The notes: generated from the sequence alone by a model not told the origin. A stretch of 64,000 nucleotides of DNA from Flavobacterium indicum GPTSA100-9 = DSM 17447 (GCF_000455605.1 NC_017025.1:1860001-1924000); one strand, 5' to 3'. Counted from the first letter of the stretch, positions 1-8,880 are shown. Program-made: numbers and translations.

Positions 1-1456
1 AATAATACTTGAATTCTTCATTTTCTGGATCCATCATACCTCCAAAAACAGAAATTGGCCATAACCAAGAGGAAAACCAAGTATCTAATGCATCTGGATC
101 TTGTTTTAGGTTATTGGTTGTTAGTTCTTGGTTGTTCGTTTTTTCTTTAGCTAAAACCAAAGCGTCTTCAATAGTCTCAGCAACAACAAAATCTTCTTTT
201 CCATCACCATAATAGTAAGCAGGAATTTGTTGGCCCCACCACAATTGACGAGAAATATTCCAATCGCGGATATTATTTAACCAATGTGCATAGGTGTTAT
301 TGAAACGAGAGGGATGTAACTTAATCTCATCGGATTCTAAAACAGCTTTAATAGCAGGTTTCACTAACTCGTCCATTTTCAAGAACCATTGATCCGACAA
401 TCTTGGTTCGATTACTGCTTTTGTTCTTTCAGACGTCCCCACATTGTTAGTATGCAATTCAACTTTTGCTAAAGCACCAATTGATTCTAATTCTTTTTCA
501 ATGGCTGTACGAACTTCGAAACGATCTTTACCTTCATAATGCAAGCCGAATGAATTTAAAGTCGCGTCTTCATTGAAAATATCAATAATTTCTAATCCAT
601 GTTTATCTCCTAGTGTTTTATCGTTTACATCATGAGCTGGTGTAACTTTTAAACAACCCGTACCAAATTCCCTATCCACATATTCGTCGAAAATAATAGG
701 AATTACACGGTTACAAATAGGAACAATCGCTTTTTTCCCTTTTAAATGGAAATAACGTTCATCTTCAGGATGAATACAAATTGCAGTATCACCTAAAATA
801 GTTTCAGGACGAGTAGTTGCGATGGTTACAAACTCTTCACTTCCATCGATTTGATACTTTAAATGGTATAATTTACCTTGTCTTTCTTCGTATATTACTT
901 CTTCATCAGACAAAGTCGTTTTTGCTTCAGGATCCCAATTTACCATACGGTAACCGCGATAAATCATGCCTTTGTTATATAAATCAACGAACGATTTAAT
1001 AACAGAAGCCGACATATCGTCATCCATAGTAAATTTAGTTCTATCCCAATCGCAAGAACAACCCAATTGTTTTAATTGTTCTAAAATGGTTCCACCGTAT
1101 TTTTCGGTCCAATCAAACGCATGCTTTAAAAACTCCTCACGAGTTAAATCTGCTTTATTAATTCCTTCCGATTTTAATTTAGCTACTACTTTAGCCTCAG
1201 TTGCAATGGAAGCATGATCGGTTCCAGGCACCCAACAAGCGTTGAAGCCTTTTAAACGAGCACGACGTATTAATACATCTTGAATCGTATTATTTAACAT
1301 ATGCCCCATGTGTAACACTCCTGTTACGTTCGGTGGCGGAATTACTATAGTATAGGGAGTTCTATGATCTGGAGTTGAATGGAAATACTTGTTTTTCATC
1401 CAATAGTCATACCATTTTTTTTCTACTTGTTTGGCATCGAATTGTGCTGGTATCAT
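1..1456 (-). CDS. valS: Valyl-tRNA synthetase, N-terminal 485 residues (cut by window edge)
   Basis: Class I aminoacyl-tRNA synthetase that charges tRNA-Val in the cytoplasm. The product starts [19 protein letters not shown] and carries the HIGH-type signature as HMGH in [23 protein letters not shown], the editing-domain region, and [16 protein letters not shown] near the end of the visible part. The KMSKS loop and anticodon domain lie beyond base 1. Residues about 438-450 ([11 protein letters not shown]) are encoded by a heptanucleotide tandem repeat at 109-143, an unusual in-frame insertion just before the conserved LDTWFSS block. Confidence 0.97.
   Translation of the reverse strand, partial: MIPAQFDAKQVEKKWYDYWMKNKYFHSTPDHRTPYTIVIPPPNVTGVLHMGHMLNNTIQDVLIRRARLKGFNACWVPGTDHASIATEAKVVAKLKSEGINKADLTREEFLKHAFDWTEKYGGTILEQLKQLGCSCDWDRTKFTMDDDMSASVIKSFVDLYNKGMIYRGYRMVNWDPEAKTTLSDEEVIYEERQGKLYHLKYQIDGSEEFVTIATTRPETILGDTAICIHPEDERYFHLKGKKAIVPICNRVIPIIFDEYVDREFGTGCLKVTPAHDVNDKTLGDKHGLEIIDIFNEDATLNSFGLHYEGKDRFEVRTAIEKELESIGALAKVELHTNNVGTSERTKAVIEPRLSDQWFLKMDELVKPAIKAVLESDEIKLHPSRFNNTYAHWLNNIRDWNISRQLWWGQQIPAYYYGDGKEDFVVAETIEDALVLAKEKTNNQELTTNNLKQDPDALDTWFSSWLWPISVFGGMMDPENEEFKYY
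109..143. repeat. Heptanucleotide tandem repeat inside valS
   Basis: Five consecutive 7-bp units (GGTTATT, GGTTGTT, AGTTCTT, GGTTGTT, CGTTTTT) lie within the valS reading frame. Seven is not a multiple of three, but three units add 21 bp, so the tract can stay open in all frames. It encodes an Asn/Thr/Gln-rich stretch on the minus strand. Confidence 0.7.
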
Positions 1457-1461
1457 ATAAA

Positions 1462-1489
1462 AGTTTGAAATTTGAAGTTAGAAGTTTAA
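1462..1489. repeat. Intergenic heptamer tract upstream of valS
   Basis: Four 7-bp units AGTTTGA, AATTTGA, AGTTAGA, AGTTTAA directly upstream of the valS start. The rest of this gap (1457-1789) is AT-rich; I see no gene or convincing promoter in it. Confidence 0.5.
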
Positions 1490-1789
1490 TTGTATTTTAA
1501 ACTCTAGTATGTTATTAAAAATGCTTACAAAAATTAACTTATCTACTTAAACGTAATAAGAGAAATCCATTCTAATCATTACAAAGCAAATAGATGGATT
1601 ACAAACAGACATTGTTGACTCGCTCTTGAAGAATCAAGAAAAAATTGCTTTTTATATGTCGATTACTTTGGTACACTTTTTGTATTTATTTATGCAAAAG
1701 TAGTTATATCAACAGAATAAAAAAAATGAATTTAGGTTTTGTTGGTAACTCAAAAAAAATTATTTTTACCAAACTCAAATTAACAAAAA

Positions 1790-2218
1790 ATGAAAAAAAA
1801 TATACTTTTATTAATTTTCTTCATCACTGGAATGCTTTCTTTTGCGCAAAATGGAGCAAAAATTGAATTTAAGGAAGAAACTATTAATTATGGAACCGTA
1901 GTTAAAGGAGAAGACAGTGGAAAACGTATTTTTGAATTTACAAATACAGGCAATGAACCTTTGGTTATAAAAGATGCTAAAAGTAGTTGCGGATGTACTG
2001 TTCCAAGTTTTCCAAAAGAACCTATTGCACCAGGAGCTACAAGTACTATAGAAGTACAATACAATATGAATCCTGGTCCAATCAGCAAAACCATAACTGT
2101 TACTACCAATGCAATTAATAAAGAAAGTGGGATGATTGCCTTGCGAATTAAAGGTTTAGTTATTGTGAAAGAAGAAAAAAGTGTACTGGAAAAGAAAAAA
2201 GAAGGTCCAAGATTATAA
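1790..2218 (+). CDS. Secreted DUF1573 domain protein
   Basis: 142 residues: a signal peptide ending around SFAQ, then a DUF1573 immunoglobulin-like domain with the family pattern YGTVVKGEDSG, FTNTGNEPLVI, SSCGCTVP and IAPGATSTIEVQYN. DUF1573 proteins are common exported proteins of Bacteroidota; their function is not known. It is a single gene with its own terminator just downstream. Confidence 0.85.
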   Translation: MKKNILLLIFFITGMLSFAQNGAKIEFKEETINYGTVVKGEDSGKRIFEFTNTGNEPLVIKDAKSSCGCTVPSFPKEPIAPGATSTIEVQYNMNPGPISKTITVTTNAINKESGMIALRIKGLVIVKEEKSVLEKKKEGPRL

Positions 2219-2223
2219 TATTT

Positions 2224-2249
2224 AAATCCCGATGTATTCGGGATTTTTT
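2224..2249. terminator. Bidirectional intrinsic terminator
   Basis: A 9-bp perfect stem (AAATCCCGA / TCGGGATTT) with loop TGTAT, followed by a T-run on the + strand. It ends the DUF1573 gene and overlaps the stop codon of the convergent protease gene. Confidence 0.8.
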
Positions 2250-3567
2250 ATATCTCTTCTTTAAGAATAAATTTTACTATTTTTTTTAGTCCTTTTCTAT
2301 CGATTTCAATTGTTATTTCTTGATCGAAAGCGGTTTCAAACAATTCTGTCAATTGATTCATCGTATAGGCTGAAGCCAATTTATTATTTACGCTTACCAG
2401 CTTATCTCCTACTTTTAACCCTAGTTGATCTGCAATAGAATTTAAACGAATATGAGAAATTTCAAATCCAGGTTTTAAGACGTAATTAAATCTATGAGCC
2501 GAATCTATAAAAATATTTTCATTTAAGTTTACTACTTGTACACTTCCTTCAATTCTTATTTTTTCTTCAACCACATCATAACCGGCATGATGGATGTTTA
2601 TCCCACTCATATTATAATAAAATGGGTTTGAAATTTTACTATTCGCTTTCAAATACATTTTTTCATCTTTATAATCGAACAATACTGAAAAACGATTTAA
2701 AATCCCACCTCCTAAAGATCCATTTCTTTCAATTAATAAATTTTTATTTGCAAAAGCAATTGAATCTGGAAATGAAATTATTGGCTTTTCTAAAATAAAA
2801 TCTGCTATGGTTAAGGAATTGAATCTAGCTCTTTTACCGTAAATATCGCCTCCCAACCCCGTTCCTAAATAATCCGCTATGGTTGTGATTCCAATAAAAT
2901 TGAATTTATTTTCAACAATCCACATTCCATCAGAAAGTCCTGTATCTACAAGTAATTCTAAACTTTGTTTTTGTGTGACATCTAATGAAATTTCAATAGG
3001 TAAATAGGGTTTGTCTACTTTAATTTTAATGGGTAATTGTTTGTACTCATTTTTTATTGCAGTAACTCTTTTTGTTTCTTTTTTAAAAACATTAATTTTT
3101 TTTTGATCGTATTGAATTTCAACTATATTTTCTTTAAAAAAATCTGCTCCTAATATACCATGAATAGGAATTCCGACAGAAGTAGACAATTGAAAATCTT
3201 CTTGCAATAATAAGATAACATCTAAATTTTGAGTAGATAAATTTTTCAATTGAAGTTTATTTGTTTTAGAAATGTAAGCATCCATAGGTTCTTTGATACC
3301 TGGACCTGTAATTCTAATTTTTGATGTGTTTTTAAAAGTGATACTATCTTTTTCAGGGAAACTAAATAAAATATTTAAACCTGAGCCTGTATCGACTATA
3401 AGATTTAATTCTGTATTATTTAGATTAGCTTTCACAACTATTAAATTGTTTACCAATGTAAATGGAATTGAAACCTTGTCTTTATTTTTAGCAAATTCCC
3501 ATTTTACTTGAGAAAAGTTAACTAAAGAAAAAAAACAAGTAAACATCAATGTTAATAGTCGTTTCAT
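2248..3567 (-). CDS. Retropepsin-like aspartyl protease with C-terminal PDZ domain
   Basis: 439 residues with a signal peptide. Two aspartyl-protease half-sites are visible, LIVDTGSGLNILF (about residue 55) and LLVDTGLSDGMW (about 205), each followed by hydrophobic blocks such as GILGADFF. The C-terminal about 90 residues form a PDZ domain (ISHIRLNSIADQLGLKVGDKL). It is probably an envelope-located peptidase; its substrate cannot be told from sequence. Monocistronic. Confidence 0.85.
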   Translation of the reverse strand: MKRLLTLMFTCFFSLVNFSQVKWEFAKNKDKVSIPFTLVNNLIVVKANLNNTELNLIVDTGSGLNILFSFPEKDSITFKNTSKIRITGPGIKEPMDAYISKTNKLQLKNLSTQNLDVILLLQEDFQLSTSVGIPIHGILGADFFKENIVEIQYDQKKINVFKKETKRVTAIKNEYKQLPIKIKVDKPYLPIEISLDVTQKQSLELLVDTGLSDGMWIVENKFNFIGITTIADYLGTGLGGDIYGKRARFNSLTIADFILEKPIISFPDSIAFANKNLLIERNGSLGGGILNRFSVLFDYKDEKMYLKANSKISNPFYYNMSGINIHHAGYDVVEEKIRIEGSVQVVNLNENIFIDSAHRFNYVLKPGFEISHIRLNSIADQLGLKVGDKLVSVNNKLASAYTMNQLTELFETAFDQEITIEIDRKGLKKIVKFILKEEI

Positions 3568-3933
3568 AACGAATCCTTTTTATTAAAATTACAACAATTA
3601 AATCACTATTTTGTTAAATTTAACACATCATTTAAGATAAAATCTACATCGAAGTTTAAATAGTATTCGAAGAAAATTAAAATTTTATTTTAAGTCTTCT
3701 AGGTTTTATATAACTACATTGACTACTTATTTAACAAGAATAAATTAACCACAATAATTAAACCAAAAATTAACGTATTGATAAAATATTCATTAAAGCA
3801 TTTTCTTTCCATCTTAAAACAAACAAGGTGATTGACAAATCATATCAGATACTCTACAAAAAACTAACAAAAAAGGAACTGATTTTTAATAAATTCTTAG
3901 TTTTAAGTAGTGTTTTTTAAAGAAAATAAATTG

Positions 3934-3941
3934 TAAATTTG
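3934..3941 (+). promoter_or_regulatory. aspC promoter, -7 element TAAATTTG
   Basis: TAAATTTG matches the Bacteroidota -7 consensus TAnnTTTG, 20 bp before the aspC ATG. A T-rich stretch about 20 bp upstream (3911-3918) can serve as the -33 region. The rest of the 394-bp gap (3568-3961) is AT-rich with no gene I can support. Confidence 0.65.
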
Positions 3942-3961
3942 CAATTCAAATTAACATAGCT

Positions 3962-5155
3962 ATGCCAAAAATATCAAACAAAGGGCAACAAATGCCTGAG
4001 TCGCCAATTAGAAAATTAGTTCCTTATGCTGAAGGAGCTAAAAAAAGAGGAACAAAAGTTTATCATCTAAATATTGGTCAACCTGACATTAAAACACCTG
4101 AAGTAGCACTAGAAGCGGTAAAAAACTTTGACATTAAAGTTTTAGAATACAGCCATAGTGCAGGTTTTGAAAGTTATAGAACAAAATTATCTAACTATTA
4201 TAAAAGCCATGGATTACCTGTAAATACTGAAGATATTATCATTACAACAGGTGGTTCAGAAGCGTTATTATTTGCTTTAGGTTCAACATTAGATCAAGGA
4301 GATGAAGTAATTATTCCTGAGCCGTTTTATGCTAATTATAATGGATTTGCTACAGCGAGTGGTGTTACGGTGGTTCCAGTAATGTCTGGTATAGAAACTG
4401 GTTTTGCATTACCTCCAATTGAAGCTTTTGAAAAATTAATTACACCTAAAACAAAAGCCATTTTAATTTGTAATCCTGGAAATCCAACTGGATATTTATA
4501 TTCAAAGGAAGAAATTGAAAAATTAGCTGAAATTGTTAAAAAACACGACTTATTCTTAATTGCCGATGAAGTATATAGAGAATTTGCCTATGATGGATTA
4601 AAACATTATTCTGTATTGAATATTCCAGGTTTAGAACAACATGCGATTATGATTGATTCAGTTTCAAAACGTTACAGTATGTGTGGTGCACGAATTGGAT
4701 GTGTTGTTTCTAAAAACAAAGAATTTATGGCAACAGCAATGAAATTTGCTCAAGCACGTTTAAGTCCGCCAACCTATGCTCAAGTTGCTAGTGAAGCTGC
4801 TTTAGACACACCACAAAGTTATTTTGATGAAGTGATTACAGAATATAAAGACCGTAGAGACACATTAGTTGAAGAAATGAATAAAATTGAAGGGGTTACC
4901 ATTGCAACTCCAAAAGGTGCTTTCTATTGTATTGCTAAATTACCTGTAAAAAATGCTGATGATTTTGCTCAATGGTTGTTAGAAGAATATAATTTCAATG
5001 GTGAAACGGTAATGGTAGCTCCAGCTGCAGGCTTCTACTCTACTCCAGGAGTTGGACTTGATGAAGTGCGAATAGCTTACGTTTTGAAAAAAGAAGATTT
5101 AATTAAATCCGTTCAAATTTTAAAAGAAGCTTTAAAAGTATATCCTAATAATTAA
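3962..5155 (+). CDS. aspC: PLP-dependent aspartate aminotransferase (class I/II)
   Basis: 397 residues, the usual length for fold-type I aspartate aminotransferases, which interconvert aspartate/2-oxoglutarate and oxaloacetate/glutamate. Visible motifs: NIGQPDIKTP, TTGGSEALLFAL, the PGNPTG loop, IADEVYREFAYDG, and the PLP lysine in SVSKRYSMCGARIG. The exact amino-acid substrate could differ within the subgroup. Confidence 0.9.
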   Translation: MPKISNKGQQMPESPIRKLVPYAEGAKKRGTKVYHLNIGQPDIKTPEVALEAVKNFDIKVLEYSHSAGFESYRTKLSNYYKSHGLPVNTEDIIITTGGSEALLFALGSTLDQGDEVIIPEPFYANYNGFATASGVTVVPVMSGIETGFALPPIEAFEKLITPKTKAILICNPGNPTGYLYSKEEIEKLAEIVKKHDLFLIADEVYREFAYDGLKHYSVLNIPGLEQHAIMIDSVSKRYSMCGARIGCVVSKNKEFMATAMKFAQARLSPPTYAQVASEAALDTPQSYFDEVITEYKDRRDTLVEEMNKIEGVTIATPKGAFYCIAKLPVKNADDFAQWLLEEYNFNGETVMVAPAAGFYSTPGVGLDEVRIAYVLKKEDLIKSVQILKEALKVYPNN

Positions 5156-5160
5156 AATAA

Positions 5161-5190
5161 AAAAAGGCGATTTTTACAAATCGCCTTTTT
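5161..5190. terminator. Strong bidirectional terminator
   Basis: A 13-bp perfect stem (5161-5173 with 5178-5190) with loop TTAC. A- and T-runs on both sides let it terminate both aspC and the convergent small membrane-protein gene. Confidence 0.9.
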
Positions 5191-5193
5191 TGT

Positions 5194-5502
5194 TTATTGT
5201 CCTTCACCTTTTTTAATGATATAAGTATAGAACCAGGTTAGTGTAAAAGTTGGTATAACATCTGTCAACGGAATCATTTCTTCAACAGTACCAAATAATG
5301 CTGCAACTTTTCCTGCAGTACCTTTATACATTAAAAGTAATAGTATTCCAGATAAGGGAGCCCATATTACATCTGAAAATTCTCCAAAAACAGGAACACT
5401 GTAAGAAATCATTCCAATTCCATCTAATAAAAGACTTAAAAATAATTTTTGATTCTTATCTGTTGGCTTTTCAGTTGTAGTTTCAATTGTATTTTGTGAC
5501 AT
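5194..5502 (-). CDS. Small conserved membrane protein
   Basis: 102 residues: a polar N-terminus (about 20 residues), then two to three hydrophobic segments (LFLSLLLDGIGMISYSVPVF, VIWAPLSGILLLLMY, IPTFTLTWFYTYIIKK). I do not recognise a named family. Its conserved look (VFGEFSDVIWAPLSG) suggests a Bacteroidota inner-membrane protein of unknown role. Confidence 0.7.
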   Translation of the reverse strand: MSQNTIETTTEKPTDKNQKLFLSLLLDGIGMISYSVPVFGEFSDVIWAPLSGILLLLMYKGTAGKVAALFGTVEEMIPLTDVIPTFTLTWFYTYIIKKGEGQ

Positions 5503-5620
5503 ATTCTTTTAATTAATTGCATGAACTAAGGTACAAATTAAATAGCAAAAGTTTAACAAAACATTGTAAAACTATTCCATCACTTTAAACTAGTTTTGAT
5601 CGAATAAATTCTGTAAAAAC

Positions 5621-6004
5621 ATGTTCCATAAAGTACATCATATAGCCATCATTTGTTCTGATTATGAAAAATCAAAACACTTTTATACAAAAATTCTAGG
5701 CTTAACAATCCTTCAAGAAGTATATCGTAAGGAAAGACAATCATACAAATTAGACTTAGCATTGAATGGAAATTATTGTATTGAATTATTTTCATTTCCA
5801 AATCCACCGAAACGTATTTCTAGACCCGAAGCTTGTGGATTACGACATTTGGCATTTGAAGTTTCAAATTTAGACGACATAATCAATCATTTAAATTCAA
5901 ATAATATTCATTCAGAACCCATTCGTATTGATGAATTTACAGGAAAACGATTTACGTTTATTGCAGATCCCGATGCCTTACCTATAGAATTTTATGAAAT
6001 GTAA
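5621..6004 (+). CDS. VOC-family metalloprotein, YaeR/glyoxalase I-like
   Basis: 127 residues, a single vicinal-oxygen-chelate module pair. Likely metal ligands are His in HHIAI, Glu in CIELFSFP, His in LRHLAFEV and Glu in PIEFYEM. The order and spacing match the YaeR-like subgroup related to lactoylglutathione lyase. The substrate is not established for this subgroup. Single gene. Confidence 0.85.
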   Translation: MFHKVHHIAIICSDYEKSKHFYTKILGLTILQEVYRKERQSYKLDLALNGNYCIELFSFPNPPKRISRPEACGLRHLAFEVSNLDDIINHLNSNNIHSEPIRIDEFTGKRFTFIADPDALPIEFYEM

Positions 6005-6184
6005 ATCGTTATAAGAAATGTAAAAAATTAAAGGTTTGATTATATAGAACTTTGTTTTTTTTTAAAACATCTTTAACAAGCAATTTTGCGTTCTTTAACC
6101 TCACTTAATATCTAAAACCGAAAGGTGTTTTTTTATTTCATCATTTTTGCTTACATTTAAGTATGAAATTAAAAAATCATTTTT

Positions 6185-6913
6185 GTGTTTAGACATCAAG
6201 GAAAATCTAGAACATTAAAACATAATTTACAAATAGCCTCATTACTATCTTTCGTGGCTGGAATTGTAAATGTTAGTGGGTTCTTAGCTGTTCAACGATT
6301 AACAACAAATATTACTGGGCATTTTGCCTTTTTTGTAGATGAGGTTTTCAAACTGAACTTCTTGAAAAGTTTTATTTATTTCATCTACATTTTTTGTTTT
6401 TTTCTTGGATCATTTACCTCAAGCTTTTTAATAGAATACATGACTAAAAAAAGGCATCATGTACATGTTTCTTATTTAGTACCTGTAGTTTTTGAGAGTA
6501 TGATTTTATTGTTTGTGTCATTATTTGGCTCTAATTTAATGAGTTATAACCCAGAAATTTTAGTTTTTTTATTATTATTTTCCATGGGGTTACAAAATTC
6601 ACTTGTTACCAAAATTTCAAATGCTACAGTGAGAACTACACATTTAACGGGTTTATTTACTGATTTAGGAATTGAACTGTCACAAATGATCTTTTATAAA
6701 CAGAAAGAGCAGCAAAATGTGTTAATATCAACTATAAAACTAAGATTAACCATTATTAGTTTTTTCTTTTTTGGAGGTCTTTTAAGCGGTATACTATATT
6801 CAAAAATTAAATTATACACGCTAACTCTAGCCGCATCTCTACTTTTTATTGGCGCAATTTATGATGACGTTAAGTTCAAAATACTACAACAAGCGCGAAA
6901 ACATCAAAAATAA
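6185..6913 (+). CDS. YoaK-family (DUF1275) membrane protein
   Basis: 242 residues with about six hydrophobic segments and the DUF1275 signature FVAGIVNVSGFLAVQRLTTNITGHFAFF. The start is GTG at 6185: an in-frame TAA at 6170 leaves no ATG upstream, and the nearby ATG at 6163 is in another frame and closes at once. Function unknown; possibly a transporter. Confidence 0.8.
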   Translation: MFRHQGKSRTLKHNLQIASLLSFVAGIVNVSGFLAVQRLTTNITGHFAFFVDEVFKLNFLKSFIYFIYIFCFFLGSFTSSFLIEYMTKKRHHVHVSYLVPVVFESMILLFVSLFGSNLMSYNPEILVFLLLFSMGLQNSLVTKISNATVRTTHLTGLFTDLGIELSQMIFYKQKEQQNVLISTIKLRLTIISFFFFGGLLSGILYSKIKLYTLTLAASLLFIGAIYDDVKFKILQQARKHQK

Positions 6914-6921
6914 ACATAAAA

Positions 6922-6947
6922 AAAGCTCGAATAGTTATTCGAGCTTT
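6922..6947. terminator. Bidirectional terminator between the DUF1275 gene and tRNA-Arg
   Basis: Stem AAAGCTCGAA (6922-6931) with TTCGAGCTTT (6938-6947), 6-nt loop. On the minus strand the stem is followed by a T-run, so it mainly ends the tRNA-Arg transcript. Confidence 0.8.
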
Positions 6948-6957
6948 GAAGTAGTCG

Positions 6958-7031
6958 TGACCTCGACAGGATTCAAACCTGTAACCTTCTGAGCCGTAAT
7001 CAGATGCGCTATTCAGTTGCGCCACGAGGCC
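6958..7031 (-). tRNA. tRNA-Arg (anticodon ACG)
   Basis: A 74-nt cloverleaf on the minus strand: acceptor GGCCTCG pairs with CGAGGTC (one G-T), discriminator A, anticodon stem-loop CTGATTACGGCTCAG with anticodon ACG, T-loop GGTTTGAATCC. CCA is not encoded. The wobble A would be converted to inosine by TadA to read CGN codons. Confidence 0.95.
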
Positions 7032-7180
7032 TTTGTTTTGTGGGTGCAAATATAGGAATAAATACATTCAATCCAAAAATTTCTATATAAAAAATTAAAT
7101 AAAAATATTTACCCTTAATCATCCTATTGTAAATCAACATTATGTATATTTAACCTTTCAATAAAAATAACTTTATAAGA

Positions 7181-7693
7181 ATGAAAATTGAAGATTTTTT
7201 CAGAGATGTACCTAATTTTCCTAAAGAAGGAATCTTATTTAAAGACATTACGCCTTTATTATTAAATCCAAAAGCAACACAATTTTGTTTAGACTCATTA
7301 ACAAATTCCTTAATTGAAAAAAAAATAGATAAAGTTATTGGTGTAGAAAGCCGTGGTTTCTTTTTTGGAATATTAATGGCTCAGAAATTAAATGCTGGTT
7401 TTGTACCAGTTCGTAAACCCAAAAAACTGCCCTATAAAACCATATCTGCATCTTATGCCCTAGAATATGGCACTGACAGTCTTGAAATTCATGTAGACGC
7501 TATTCAGCCTGGAGATAAAGTACTCATTCACGATGATGTTTTAGCTACCGGAGGCACCGCTGAAGCAGTTTGTAAATTAGTTGAACAATTAGGAGGCGAA
7601 ATAGTTCAGGTTAATTTCTTAATGGAACTATCTTTTTTAAATGGAAGAGAAAAATTAGCAGAAAAAGATATTTTTGCTGCTGTTACTTATTAG
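7181..7693 (+). CDS. apt: Adenine phosphoribosyltransferase
   Basis: 170 residues, normal family length. Salvages adenine with PRPP to AMP. Signatures: FFRDVPNFPKEGILFKDITP, GVESRGFFFG, and the PRPP-binding loop VLIHDDVLATGGTAEA. Its last 11 bases overlap a small convergent gene. Confidence 0.96.
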   Translation: MKIEDFFRDVPNFPKEGILFKDITPLLLNPKATQFCLDSLTNSLIEKKIDKVIGVESRGFFFGILMAQKLNAGFVPVRKPKKLPYKTISASYALEYGTDSLEIHVDAIQPGDKVLIHDDVLATGGTAEAVCKLVEQLGGEIVQVNFLMELSFLNGREKLAEKDIFAAVTY

Positions 7694-7835
7694 ATTCATC
7701 TAGAGCTTTACAGGTTACAAAATAACGATAGGCAATGATGGCTTTTTTCCATTTAGGTGCTTTAGCTAAATCTAATCTTTGCTTGGTAAAGCTAGGTAAA
7801 AGTAACTTATTAATCTTGGCTAGTAATCTATACAT
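7683..7835 (-). CDS. 50-residue basic conserved protein (family often labelled 'SsrA-binding protein')
   Basis: Translates as MYRLLAKINKLLLPSFTKQR, then LDLAKAPKWKKAIIAYRYFV and a short tail. A very short basic Flavobacteriaceae family of this type (LAKINKLLLPSFTK...KW..AI..) is often named SsrA-binding protein in databases, but it has no SmpB features; the true smpB is at 8881. I recall that labelling rather than having checked it. It overlaps the 3' end of apt by 11 bp in convergent orientation. Confidence 0.7.
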   Translation of the reverse strand: MYRLLAKINKLLLPSFTKQRLDLAKAPKWKKAIIAYRYFVTCKALDESNK

Positions 7836-7928
7836 GATTGATACACAAATTTTAAAAGTGCCAAAATTACAATTTTAAGTTGCATTTATCATTATTTTTT
7901 CATCAACAAAAAATTAAATAATAAAAAA

Positions 7929-7945
7929 GCACCTCAATGAGGTGC
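7929..7945. terminator. Terminator of the Lys/Ala-rich protein gene
   Basis: Stem GCACCTC / GAGGTGC with a 3-nt loop. In the minus direction it is followed by six Ts, directly downstream of the gene ending at 7952. Confidence 0.8.
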
Positions 7946-7951
7946 TTTCTA

Positions 7952-8461
7952 CTATTTATTATCGCTAATATAAGTTTTATTACCATTTTTGTTGATATAA
8001 TACTTACCGCCTCTAGGTCCTGTAAATACTTTTTTACCTTTGTATTCTCCAGTAACCTTATCTTTTACTGTTTTTTCTGCTGCTTTTGAAGCTGCAGTTT
8101 CTTTCATATCCTCTTTTTCTTCAGCAGCTGTTTTTTTAACTTTCGCCTTAGCTTTATTAGCATCAGCTTTAGTCTTTCCTGCTGTGGATTTGGCTTCTCC
8201 AGTTGCTGAAGCTTTGTTATCTTTTACTTTAGCTTCTGCTTTTGTTTTAGATTCTTTAGCTTTCGTTTTAGCCTTATCTGTTTCTTTTTTAGCTTTTTCT
8301 TTGGTTGAAGTCGCCTCTTTTTTAGCTTTTTCTTTTACTTCAGCTTTCGTTTTTTCAGCTTTTTCAACTTTCTTTGTAGCTTTCTTCTTCGTTTGTGTTT
8401 CTTGAGCCATCATTCCTAATGACAACAACATGGTCAAACAAACTACTAATACTTTTCTCAT
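7952..8461 (-). CDS. Secreted Lys/Ala/Glu-rich protein with a PBCV-type basic adaptor tail
   Basis: 169 residues: a signal peptide (VLVVCLTMLLSLGMMAQ), then about 110 residues of low-complexity KAK/KAE repeats resembling histone H1 tails, then a distinct C-terminal motif with GKKVFTGPRGGKYYINKNGN and a terminal KTYISDNK. The GPRGGKYYIN-GNKTYI pattern matches the small basic adaptor domain first described in chlorella virus proteins, as I remember it. Role unknown; it could bind acidic polymers outside the cytoplasm. Long antisense frames here are artefacts of the repeats. Confidence 0.75.
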   Translation of the reverse strand: MRKVLVVCLTMLLSLGMMAQETQTKKKATKKVEKAEKTKAEVKEKAKKEATSTKEKAKKETDKAKTKAKESKTKAEAKVKDNKASATGEAKSTAGKTKADANKAKAKVKKTAAEEKEDMKETAASKAAEKTVKDKVTGEYKGKKVFTGPRGGKYYINKNGNKTYISDNK

Positions 8462-8477
8462 TTTATTTTATTTAAAG

Positions 8478-8756
8478 TTATACAATCTTATGAACACGGT
8501 GAATAGGAATCACCACTCCTTTTTTAAGAATTACTCGTTCATTTGTAATTCCCCAAACTGTAGTTTCCACCATTTTCTTTGAAGCATCGTCTTCAAAATA
8601 GATTTTCATTTTTACATGTTCCAAATTTCCAAGTGTCATGGCACGATCTAAATCTGATTTTCTTTGTAAAATATCTTCTTTTTCTGTTAATACTTCTTCA
8701 GCAGGAAATTTCAATCCTTCAACTACTTCTTTTTCAATTAATTGGAAATCGCTCAT
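8478..8756 (-). CDS. Conserved hypothetical protein, 92 aa
   Basis: Soluble 92-residue protein ending VWGITNERVILKKGVVIPIHRVHKIV, which looks like a small beta-barrel. It sits 16 bp upstream of the Lys/Ala-rich gene on the same strand, so the two may be cotranscribed. I do not recognise the family and assign no function. Confidence 0.7.
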   Translation of the reverse strand: MSDFQLIEKEVVEGLKFPAEEVLTEKEDILQRKSDLDRAMTLGNLEHVKMKIYFEDDASKKMVETTVWGITNERVILKKGVVIPIHRVHKIV

Positions 8757-8845
8757 ACGTAATACTAATTAGTTTAATGGTTAAGTGTACTAAAATTACA
8801 AAATTCATTCCAATTTTAACAAATAAATTCAAAAAAATAATGCAA

Positions 8846-8873
8846 TTGAAATAAAAAATAAATTCTAAATTTG
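8846..8873 (+). promoter_or_regulatory. smpB promoter (TTG-N17-TAAATTTG), near-leaderless
   Basis: TTG at 8846-8848 and TAAATTTG at 8866-8873, spacer 17 bp: a very good match to the Bacteroidota sigma-A promoter. The smpB ATG is at 8881, only 7 bp after the -7 box, so the transcript should have almost no 5' leader. Confidence 0.75.
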
Positions 8874-8880
8874 CTTCGTT

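Noticed and set aside
3723..3812. 29-codon minus-strand frame with one hydrophobic stretch (TLIFGLIIVVNLFLL) in the gap before aspC
   Set aside because: No promoter, no recognisable family, and such short hydrophobic frames are expected in AT-rich DNA. Not annotated without conservation data.
6958..7031. tRNA-Arg as an integration site of an island
   Set aside because: No repeated tRNA 3' end, integrase or phage genes next to it; flanking genes look core.
8040..8405. 121-codon + strand frame opposite the Lys/Ala-rich gene
   Set aside because: It is the antisense shadow of a KAK-type repeat; composition is explained entirely by the coding strand.
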